DNA of 64,000 nt from NCBI RefSeq assembly GCF_030867145.1, contig NC_134436.1, positions 5,456,001 through 5,520,000 of the forward strand. Reading direction: 5' to 3'. Every line of letters starts with the position of its first letter. The first letter of the stretch is position 1. This DNA comes from Opisthocomus hoazin (taxonomy: Eukaryota; Chordata; Aves; Opisthocomiformes; Opisthocomidae). Positions 40,001-52,000 of this stretch are shown here, piece after piece. The position numbers and the translations under genes were made by a program. The notes under the pieces were generated by a model, which was not told the DNA's origin, did not search any database, and worked only from the letters and a program-made list of their open reading frames with translations.

Positions 40001-43000
40001 ATCCTACTGCGTGTCAACGCAAAAAAGCTTGGAAGCTCATCGAGCAATTCACCTACGCGAGCGGTGCAGTGGTGTTGCAAAGCTCAAGCTGTTTAGCTGG
40101 TGTTGCACAGAGCGCACCTCTGCGACAGGATACAGGTGCTCGAATGCATTGGCTTCAACTACTTGGTGTGCTTCTTATCTAGTCAAAGCCTGTGGCACCA
40201 GGCAGGTGTTCCTCCAGCCCTCCATTTAAGCCATGATTCATCGAAGAGAATAATTTGCTGGTACAGGTGGTCTTGGAGATCAATCCACAATTGTCCCCAA
40301 TTTGAACAGCACCTCATGTTGCTAAAAAACTTAACTCCAAAACCTTGACCTGCTGCACAGCAGCATGGTTATCTAGGTCATTTTGAAAGGGAGGACCTTT
40401 CGTAAACACCGGCCTAAAGAGCATGCAGGAAGGGGACAGCACAGAATTTTTTGGAAATTGAAGATATTCCTCCTATCAGAGCTACTCTCAGGGGAAGGAA
40501 GTCTGAAGTAAGTCACACTTCTTAGCTGACAGGTGAATGACAAGCATGTTATTCTGAGCCATTTGAACACAGAAAGCTGTAAAAATAGCACAAAGTGAAC
40601 CAAGATGAACACCGAGTACTGTCCTTTTAGAGACGGAGCAACCTGCAAAACTCCTCAGTAAATGTGCTGTGAAAGCATCCTCATAAGACAGCAGATGCTC
40701 AGTAACACCAGTGAACCAGATTTCTCCACAAACTTTTCCCTGTAAGCTGGGGAAGTTCCATTCTCCCTTTAATTAAGCTATCCTGTGCATTCGTACACAA
40801 GTCATTCCGAAGCAGTATCTGCAGCTGTATCGTGTGCTTTCCCCCCTCCCCAAGCCATTCCCTTACGACAGATGTTCCCACACAGAATACATTACTGTCC
40901 CACAAACCGTCAACCCCATGCCAACATATTTGAACAGTTTTCCACCAATCTCATTATTAATTTTGGGATCAAAAAGCAAGTTTCCACTGTAAAGCGCACA
41001 GCCTCCTCCTCTCTCCAGTTCCAAATCAAATTACAAAAGATATGAAGCCACAAGCTGTCAAGAAGAGAGGTACATTTCCAAAACTGAACCACTAAGTAAA
41101 CAGATGCAACAGCATATATTTGGATGAAAACAAACTCAAGTTGAGAGAAAGACTGTGCAGCATCAACACGACTCAGAAAACTCTGCCAGCTTTCAGCAAT
41201 GTTAGTGTCCTACTCCGCAACTTTCTTTTCCACCACTCTTCGTAGACAAGACCTACGTGTCAGGAGGTGGAGCTGCAGTCTTCAGCCCATCGCAAGGTCG
41301 TGCAGCTTATGCCCAGCTTCGCCAAGGCTCGTTTCTCCCTCCCTTCTGTTACCACATTTGCCACAGTCTCCGGCTCAGTCCCCCTCCGCACAGCATTACC
41401 ACCAAACAGCTGCACTCTCTGCAATGACCCATCAGAAAGGGATTTCATCTTGAACATAGGGGTTTTTTCCTGCAGATTTGCTGTATCTTAAATCCCTAAC
41501 CGAGCTGTAGTATATTATGCTTTTGTTTAGAGGCTCAAAAAAAACAAAAGAAAATAAGATGCCATGATTTAAAAGTAAAATAAAGATTTTGCTGTTGTTT
41601 TAAGCACAGGTCATATTTTTGAGAAACACCAGTTTGCCAATATTTTTTATGGTCCATATTTCCACGTCACTTCTGCCTCCGCAGCAGCAGTTACCATCTC
41701 TAGGAGCGAAAAGAACACAAAGCTCTATTGAGAAGGGGCTGAATAAAAGCGACATTGAAGCACTACAAAATCAACCTCTCCGATATCTGGAGATGTTGTG
41801 CTCTCTCTCAAGCCAAGTGTGATGAATCAAGCGCACAGAAACCCTGCTCTGTCTGAATACAGAGAGGCAAAGAAGTTTATAATTGAGTGTCCCCGCCATA
41901 GTATGATGAAATTTTGCTTTTTTGCACAGTCATTTTTGAACAGTCATTTTTCTTCTGAATACCTCACTGATGGCAATTCTTCTTTAGAAACTGCCCGCCT
42001 GGGACTGCCAACCTTTATGAAAGAAGCGTGTGTGCTTCCCTGACTGAGGGTCTTTAGCAGTTTAAGACAATCCAACTGTTGGCTGCCACGTCCCATCGTA
42101 CTGCTGCGTCTCCAAATCTCAACACTTCACTTCATCATGCTCATCCAAAAGAAAGCTATTCGCTTTGGCAGATTAGTTTCTCTGCCAGATTAGCACACAC
42201 ACTTCCCAGCAAACTATCTGCTGAACATGAGAGCGAAGCAGGGATGTGGCAGCAGCAGAGGTGACTTCAGAGTCCTGCAGACACCGCTGTAAATTCACAG
42301 CAACGCAACATTTACTGCACCCATGGGAAGACTGTCAAACTATTGGAAAACACTCACAAGCCTCTTAAAATCTGAAATTTCAGAAGAGCTATGTCAACTA
42401 ATTAATTACGTTGTAAATGACATTAGAATGAGGCCTTTTAAATTGTCATTAATTATCAGGTGCTCTATAGCATGAATTCTAAAATTATATGTACTAGCTG
42501 AGGTGGATGGTTGTGTGATTAAGAAATTTAATTTTAAAAGTACCAGAAAGAACCCATCATCAATAAAGCCTGTTTAATATTTGACAAATAACTTCAAACT
42601 CCCTGTCTGCAGAGAGGATAGGGTATTGCTGGCCAGTTATTTGACAGGTACACATAATACACAGGATTTTGCAGCTGAGATGAAGATCAGCTACGGCCAA
42701 ATTTCTTTTAAAGCACGCGGAACACTTGGAAATCATACCTTGCTAAAACTGCCAAATAAAACAGCATCTCAAGCAAACAAAAATTCCCCTTAAATCAAAT
42801 GTAAATGGAATAGTTTCTCCTTGTCTCCAGCAACATAGCTGACTGGCAAAGTAAGTGGTCAGACTTGATTTAGAAAGAACACTTGTGCTTGAGAGCAAAA
42901 TAGCAGTTGAATTCCTGCTGCATTTGTTCATTCTTACCATTCAATATCATCAAGCCCCTTTACATAAGCACTACTGGCACAGTCATCAAAGGAGACAAAA

Positions 43001-46000
43001 AAAAATCGCAAATAATGTAATCAGCCATAACAAGCAATCTCTTGAAAAAAGTTAAAAATACATCGGCGATGAAGACAGACTCGAGAAACTAGACTGACGC
43101 GGTGCAGACACCTCTTGCAGCACTCGCAGGCCAATTCAAAAGCATCTTTCTGCTGCAACATCAAGGCCCTCCGTTCACAGCATGCAACCACGTCCCCGAG
43201 ACAGCTTCATGTATCCCAAAAGGGCAGGACGGACCCAAAGCAGCTGCCGATGTTTAGATGGACGAGTTTAAATTCACCCCCAGCGACAAATGCACTGAGC
43301 GCTAGCGAGAAGTGCACGGACACAACCACTGCTACAAACTGAACCAAGGAACCAGTGCCAAGTGAAACTCAAAGCTGGACAAGCTGGTCTGGAAAGTAAG
43401 TTTCATACACTGGTCAGTTTTTGAAACTCAAATCTGATTTGTATTAACGATGGCACCAGCATACTGCAAGATGAGATAACACCTGCGGAGGAGGCATTAC
43501 TTAACCAGTTCCTTCTAGAGGCAGGCACTATCTCAGTGCAAAGGGTCAACTGGGAATACACTATTAGCAGGAAGGTATAATTCTAATATTAAAAAAAAAT
43601 ATATTGTACCATCTATCACAGAGTGATCCTATCTCAAATTCTAGGTATTTTGATTCTTCAGAATTTATTAATTTTAAATCAGGAAAAATCCTGACATTTC
43701 TAAAGCAGTTTTTTCATCCATTAGTGACAAATTGTCAGCTATGTTTGCGTGGTCAGCTGCTGCAGAAAACTGCATGCTCTGACAATAGGCAGTTTTTGCC
43801 TTTTTCACCTGAAATACATTTTTTTTTTTTAAACTTAAAATTTCTTCAGATAATGACTAAGGAGCCACGTCTTCCACCAATTCAAAGACTACAGCAGCCT
43901 CAACTACATGAGCGTGGGGTCGTCGCTAAGCTTCTTAAATTACACTGTTGAAAATAATCGAGAAATGCTGCTATAGCTTTGTACTTGTTAAACTTTCTCT
44001 TTGCACTGACATCCTCACTTTGGTAGAGAGGTTACTTCACATGGAACTGTTTATTAAAGGACTGACAAATTGCGTTTTCAATTAGGCAAATGCAAGAGAA
44101 AAAAGGAACTATAATCTCTAACACATTAAATCCTCTTTTTCAAGGATTTCAAAAGCTGACACTGAAAGTTTGTATTAAAGTCTTTGCTTTGTGCACCTGG
44201 ACTGACTTCAGAGAAGCAGCACCGAGTTTTTCCCCCTCGTTTACAGGTCATGTTGTTAGGACAGCTTCTTCAGAAAGTCAAATACGCAAAGCTCTCCTAA
44301 ATGGGTGCTGGATGCAATCATCCAGCAACGGTGTGATCCAAAGAAGGCTCGGTAATGTGTTTATGGTTGCATAATTTAAAATTGTCAGAGCTGCCTCTGC
44401 CATGCAGCATTGTTATAAATAAGGATTATATATCACTATGCAGGAGACAAACATACACTAATTGAATTCTAAGAGTCTAACTACTACCCTCATTTGAAAC
44501 CGCAGTTGTAAAAATAGCATTGCAGAAGTAAGAGTTTTCAGATAGTCTTAAGACCAAATAACTTAACTTTTCAGTTTAACATTAACCAGTATCCTCTCAT
44601 AAGTGATGCTCACAAACCCCTCTGTAAAAATAACAAAACCATACTCGTTTATACACAGATACTTTGGGAATTTCAACAACATGGAAACAAAGCTTTTCAA
44701 AGGTGCTCCTGGCATTTTAATTTCTGATTAAATTTCAAAACTTCAGCTTCTTGTTCTGTTTTCTGCTTTTCACTTTACAATTTCTCTCAAAGTGTAAATT
44801 CCCACTTTTAAGCAGCTTAAAATCACCCATTTTAAAAAGGGGGGGGTGGGGGGGAAGAATGGACAGGCAGCCATTCAACATTTTTCCTCTCGAGGTCCTG
44901 CTAAAAGAAAGCGTATCTGACATTCTCACAAAATTCAAATACAACACATCGAATTTCCTCTTCTTCCATATTAAGAGAACAGTCCAGATTCACTTCATGA
45001 CGGCCAAAGCCCATGAAATTAATTTATCTGCAGAAACAACTGTTCTGGCAAATCTAGGTGGCAACTAAGGACTCTCAGAAGAGATGTGTCAATTATGTAA
45101 TTTCCATCCCTCTTAAAAAAAGGCTTTTATTATTCAGTAAGCCCATACATTTATTAATTCACTCATACACCACACTCAATATTCAAGACAAATGTGAGCA
45201 TTTTAACATCCTGTCCTAATAGGTACCACGTGAGGGGGAAGTCTGCATTATAGCTATAATCCTATAAACTCGCTAGTTTTGCAGAGGCATAGCTAATTAC
45301 GGAAAACAGCTTCACTTGTTTAATGAGTGGAGCGATGGCAGGAGGACTTCAGGTCAGGTCCATAGGGACTCTAGAGCAAGTTACCAGGAGTTATGCTGTC
45401 ATCTGCTCTGTGATTTTATAAGACTTACGGAGTTGCAAGTGGCTGCAGTTCCACAGAAGGCACCTTGCAAGAGCTTGTTGTGGGTAACAGAATCCCAACG
45501 TATTAACTTAACACAGTAAAAGTCTTTAAATAAAACAAGCCACACACAGAAAAACTCCAGACATAAAGCACTGAGGGGAACAATGGACTAAAATGGAGAT
45601 GACTGCTATTTCCAGAGCTCTGCAACCTCACGCAGAAGATGAAAGTCATTTTAATTTCAAGTCTGGTTATAAACACATGGAAGGGAAATGGAACAAAACT
45701 GGCAAGCAAAATGTTTTCATTTCTGATTCAAAAGTTTTAGACAATGAGAAACAGGGGTTTCAGGGCTTTTAACTTGAACAGGCTGGCAAATGACTGAAAG
45801 AGGCAGCGGATCAGAGACAGTATATTGCGTGCCTTCTGCTCCCTATAACATTGAGGCAATTGCTTACTATTTTCATGGGTAACCACCTTTCTTTTGGGAT
45901 CAAATCTCAGAACTTTGTGTCTGTATGTCTGAAAATCTAGTTAAGGAATATAGCTTTGCACTGGCACCCAACCTAAATGAGCTGTCTCCAACTACCTCTC

Positions 46001-49000
46001 TAGCTACCCGGTGCCATTCTAGGTACAGCTGTCCTGTGAAAGCTCTGTTGAACACCAGCGAGCTCCTTCTCTACCCAGGGGAAATGTCTTTCTCTGGAGT
46101 GCAACCCAACGTGTTGTCAATGTTTCATAAAGAAGGGAAAATTTTTCACTCAGTTGGGCAAACCCAGAGTTTGTGCATCGTGACAAACCGAACTGGGTTC
46201 CACTTACTGAAGCAGAAAGTGCAGAAGGGAGGGCACTTCTCTCTTTTGCCAACAGGGAAGTTTTTCAACCAAAGAAAGGGAAGAGGTGTTTGAAGTGAAC
46301 TAATACATCTGCAGCATAAAACATATCCACAGTAGTAAAGTGCTAGCAGTACAGGAATACCTTTATTTCCAGACTAGTAGATTATCCTTTCTATAGACCT
46401 GACAGAGAGCAGAACTGGTAAAGGAATACCAGTGTGCTACATGGGCACCGTGCCCCTCGTAGATGCAGCTGTAGCAGCAGATGTAACTATTGGCACAGGA
46501 ACTATTCCTTCCTCAGACAAACAAGCTAAAGTGATAAAATGTTGTTATAAGCACAAAACACATTAGTTACACAAGTCGATCTGAGCTACCATGACAGAAA
46601 TCACACCACTGGTATGTAATGTAGATCTGATCTTAAGCTAAAACTTTTAAAGCAAATCCTCATCTTAGCTGCTTCTTAGCAACACAAATGTTTTTCTTTA
46701 AAATAAAAGTGCTTCTGGTAGTCATATTTGGACAGTACCTGAATAATGATCCTTATCCAAAAACCCCTCTATGTTATCGAAGTGGAAATCATACTTCTTT
46801 CCTATCTCGTTTTGCTTATCACTCAGAGCGCATTGCATAATGATTTCAGTAAATATTTCCAACTAGGTGCCTGTTACTAGCTGTTTAAATCAGTTTTTGA
46901 CGATTCACACAACTTTTCATGGCAAGTTTCATGATAATTGTAAGTACGTCAAGATCTTGAAGAAGGTGACAAAATAGTATGAGGAATGAGCTCTACACAG
47001 ACTACAGGCAACTCTTTGATGACAGTACATGACTAATACTTCAACACTGCTAATGACTAAGATGATGAAAATCCAGACATGCATTGAGGCTTTTAGTTGT
47101 ATACCAAGAATTAAAAAAATTATGCCACATCTATAAAAGCTGTACCCAAAATCCTGCTTAAGAATGCTGTTGGATTTAAGACTCAAATATCTGGAAAACA
47201 AAACAGGCCAGGACTCTCTGAAAGAGTGGTCAAGCATTGGAACAGGCTGCCCAGGGAAGTGGTCAAGTCACCATCCCTGGAGGTGTTCAAAAAACGAATA
47301 GACACTGCACTTCAGGACATGGTTTATCAGGCATGGTGGTGATAGTTTGACGGTTGCACTTGATGGTCTTAGAGGTCTTTTCCAACCTTAATAATTGTAG
47401 GAGTCTATTGCTTTTTACCTACCTCTGAAGACGTCATGTCAGCAGCACCCATATCCAACTGTGCTTACGCTTCCTGACCTCTTTTACATATTTCCCTGTC
47501 CCCAAATGCTTCTATTTGTTATCCAAAGGAAAAAGGAACACAGTAAATGCAGGGTTGTTTGTAGCAGGGTAAAAGGTCATTAATAGTTTTCCAAACCCTA
47601 ACTTCATCTACCTCCAACTTCTACACCCTTCACATCTCCCTTGGCCCAAGTGTTTGATGACCAAGTCTCACACTCCCAGCAGTTATTCAACGTGATGACT
47701 GCCCCTACGGTAAAGGCATGGCAGAAATGCCTCTCCTCCACATAGCAGCAGCTAACCGGGATGAGTTTCAAATAGAAGAATGTCTCCAAACACCTCGATC
47801 GCTGTCCAGATATGGGAGAGTTCGAGTGCGTCTTCAATCACTTTGTCTCTCCCATCAGTTCCACTGTCAGATTACCAATTACCTTGCTTTTCCCGTGTGT
47901 ACCTACAATGAAATCTGGATAGAAAGATTACCCTAAGTCTCCTCTTCCTCTTCAAACATGATTTTTAATCTCTACCAGCATTCTACAGACCTTTTCATAC
48001 ATAATTTGGTTTAGCAGCAGAAGACTGGCCTCAAAAAAAACAAACCAACCACCTTACAAGAACAAAAGTTATCTTATTAAAAGGTCACTTGCCTTTACTT
48101 ATGTATGATGCATTAAATTTGTATATCTAGTTTTGTTGGAAAATGGAACAACTTTTTTCTGCTGAGGCTTGCCTACTTTACTGATTATGAATGTAAGGAA
48201 AGTATGTTCTATGAGTAGAATTCAATTTATTTATGAATTAGTTGACTAATAAAATGAACTTACAAGGAAAGTGCATCGCTTCTTGAAGAGTGTCAGACTT
48301 CATAGAGAGCACATTAGGGTTCTACTGGCCATTTACTAAAGACATTTGTTTTAAATTGCTGCCAAGGTTATACATAGACAAATTAAAGAAAACGAGCTTG
48401 TTCTTTGAAAGAGACATTTTGCTCTCCATCTTAAAATGGGAAATTAGTCTTGAGTTGGACTAACTCTGTCCCTCTTCTGCAGGCCACAGCACAAGGACAT
48501 TTCCCTTGTAATACACAATTACCTTAAAAATAAAAGCAAGTAAAAGACAAACTTGAGTTTGCAGACTTCCCCCCCTCCCCGCCCCATAAATTAGCTTACT
48601 GAACAGGAAAAATAGGTGTTCAGATACCACGGTAATGACTGATAATGACCACAGCCTGGAAATGCCAAGTTTTGACAGATTAATATACCCAAAGCTCAGA
48701 AAAACAGTTCAAGTCAATATGTGATTTGGGTGTCAAGTGCTATGCTTGTCTGCACTTTTCACCCAAGACACATCACCTCTGTCTTTCAGCACTGATCCGC
48801 ACCTTTGATGGCAAGCATGAAGAAAGAATACTTACAGAATGAGAAAAGTCAGCCCACTCCCACCTCCAAAGATGCTAGTTTTATAAACTTCATATAAACT
48901 TTGGAAACCAGGCAGCTCACAGACACAAAGGATAATCTTGTGAGACCAGATTTATTTCTAGATATGCTGGACACTTCTGTTCCATGCTTTGTTTCTAATA

Positions 49001-52000
49001 AACGTACAAGATGCACAAACACCAAGTGCATGCCTTTATCACAAAGGTAACCAGCTACGCACAGGTACGTCACATCTCGTGAACAGAGGACAGGCAAGCC
49101 GCAGTGTTTCAAAACCTTTGCTGTGTCTGAAGTCCAAAAGCTAGCTATTATTCTAAACCCAAGCTACATTTTACCCACTTCAGATTTTGTAAGTCTTTCA
49201 CATGTAAAAAACCTGCAGCTGTTAGACTCTCTGAAGAATATATAGGCTGCAAGCATGGGCAGATCTGGATAAACTGCAATAAAAACACTGCAAGTGTGCA
49301 AGGCTTTGGGAGAGTGGTATTTTTAGACTGAGGCCCGAAGAATTTCTCTAGGACATTGGGCTAGACAGTAAGGGCAGCAGAAGGGGAACATGTCAGCGCG
49401 AGAGGCTACAGATAGCTTATAGAGTTGCAAGTGCCCAAATGTGATTCTTTCCAAGCAAATAAGTTTGCAGTCTACATCTGTTCATGGGTTTTCACTGAAG
49501 ATGAGAAAATCATCTCTCCATATGCAAGATACAACCCAGTGCATTAAAAAAAGGGACAGAGCAGTCTTTTCAGATAAATTAAAGCAACTGGAAAAAACCC
49601 TGATGCTTATGAAAGAACACTGAGAGCTTCTGCCTCCCTCATCTTAAAGTTTCTCTGAGGCAGAGACTTAAAAATGAATTTTAAGCTGAGAAAAACATTT
49701 GACACAGGTGTACTGGGTTTCAGAATAAGATATTTGCTGTTTTTAAGGAATTACAAACTCTCCCTTTCCAAAAATATTCTTCAGCAAGCAAGCAGCTACT
49801 GGAAGATTTTAACCTAGACTCTGTCCTTATTCTTAAGGTCTGAAAATTTTTTCCATTAAAACTGCACTGTATAAGAGAGTAACAAATTGACAACCTAATT
49901 TTTTATTTTTCTAAAGCATGCAATAGTGTAGCAAAAGTTTCTTCTTAACATTTATGGCTTTTTCACTTTTCAGCGAATGGCCAGAATTGCCACGGCAGTG
50001 ACCACAGGGAGCAGTGCAAAGGCCGACTGTGCACAAGGACACTTCAAAGACTGGGATGAACAACCAGTCAGCGTGGTGCTAAGTGGCATCATTAAAAATG
50101 AGCACCAAGCAGCAGGACAGCCTAGTGTCTTCTAGGGAGAAACATTATATCTGAGGATTCCAATGCCTAGCTGTCTTTCCTCAAGAGCAAAGTTACAGGT
50201 TGGAGACCCAAGGCTACTTCACCCAGCATCATGAAAACCTCTCGAATGCAAGTAAGTACTTTACAATCTGTAAATCAGGAAGACATTCATAGTGCACAAG
50301 AGAATTTATCTTTTTCTAACACTGGTTCCTGAAATGCTGTCTCTTCTGTTATTCCAGCGTGCTGCACTTAAACGCTCTTCTAAATTCCTGAATTAAACTC
50401 CTTTAACAAAATTCAGGCAGAGTGCTAGCTACTCAGGACAGAGCAATTTTGAAAGCTATCTTTGAAACGTATTCTTGAACTGAGACAAGTCTCATTTTAC
50501 TATTTTACCATTCCTCAGTTTTCAAAAGGCAGGACAAGCAGGTTAATATTTTACTACCCAAGAAACAAATTAGATGGAAGCCCTTTGGGACACTGCTCTG
50601 GTATGGTTTCTCCAGAAGACACAGGCTCAGCAGGCAAATCAGATTTTTGTGGTTATTGCACCTTTTGGTCAAATCTGGCTGCCTGGACTTTAGGAACTAC
50701 AAAGCAGACAGTGCTCTGCTGCCAAGAAGGGAACATTCCAAAATAAAATTACCCAAATCATGTGTTTGCATCTCTTTATAGCTACTTGGAGGGCCCATAA
50801 ACACCTCTTCACTACAGGAGCAAGAACTCCCCATGCTAACCCAGGGCACAACCAGCTCTGCCACTCCTCCCATCTAGTCAACAACTGCTACAGTTCAGTG
50901 TCAAAAAAAAAAAAAAATATATATATATACACATATATAACAGTCCCCTCTAGTGGCTGGTTCACCAGGAGAGCAGCACTGACTCCTCCAGGTCACAGGA
51001 AAAAGGGGCACTAAATCCAAGGTGTCAAACTTCTCCCGAATTCAGATGGGGTTCTTCTGAGTGCCCTAGTGCAGAGCAGGTCTCTTGTGCACGTTTCTTC
51101 CCATCGCTTAGCATTAAAGGAAAGGACACGTTCTCCTCTCCATCTAATACACCAGAGCCTGTCAATCACGGCGTGATACACAACACAGCTCCATTCTGCG
51201 CTGCAGCTGTTTTGTCACATTTGATGCCTTGAGTCACTCGGCAGCACTGCTGAGGGCAGTTATGACAAACTCCCCGACACACTTCTCCTCCACTGGAAAC
51301 GGGTGGAAGCAATCGCTTCTTATCTCACCCAGTGGAACGTCTTCTGGTTTGTTCTTACACAATCTTTTATTGTTTCTCTGCATACCTGCAGCCAAGTTTT
51401 CTGCCCGAGAGCAGAATCACCTGGGAACTTGCAAACATCCTTCTCCATTCTGGCAGACACACACCGAGACGTTGTAAGTGCAACCCACCCCGACCCGTCT
51501 TCTTCCTTCACAGGAAATTTGACATCGCATAAGACTCTGCAGTGGCCCTCCATCCCCTCAAGACAAGGGCTCTGCAGGAGTACTACTCCCTTTCTGTCGA
51601 AGCTAAGTGTATATATTAATCCATCTACATTCACAGAAGAGGTTTATAAGCCATCTAGATCATGCTACTCTACAGCTACAGTTACATTTTAGACAACAAA
51701 AGCAATAAGCAAGCCTTCAAAAAGTTGTTGCAGCAGCATACCATTTTAGCAGAACCTTTTGATGCCAGTCAGAAATATTATTTAATGCATACTTTCAGGG
51801 GAATAGCCTTTCTCGAAAGACAGACTGTTTGGCTGAATAGACATTCCGTAAAACTCATTTGCAGCTTGGCATTTTGCACACAAGGTGAGGTCAGTAAAAA
51901 CCGCTCTTGGAAGCCAGTGAGGACAGCCACCCGTTGCTTTTCAGAGGGCACACGTATTCTGAAGGAGCAGGGAGTAAAGGGCTCACCTGGCAAGGGCAGG

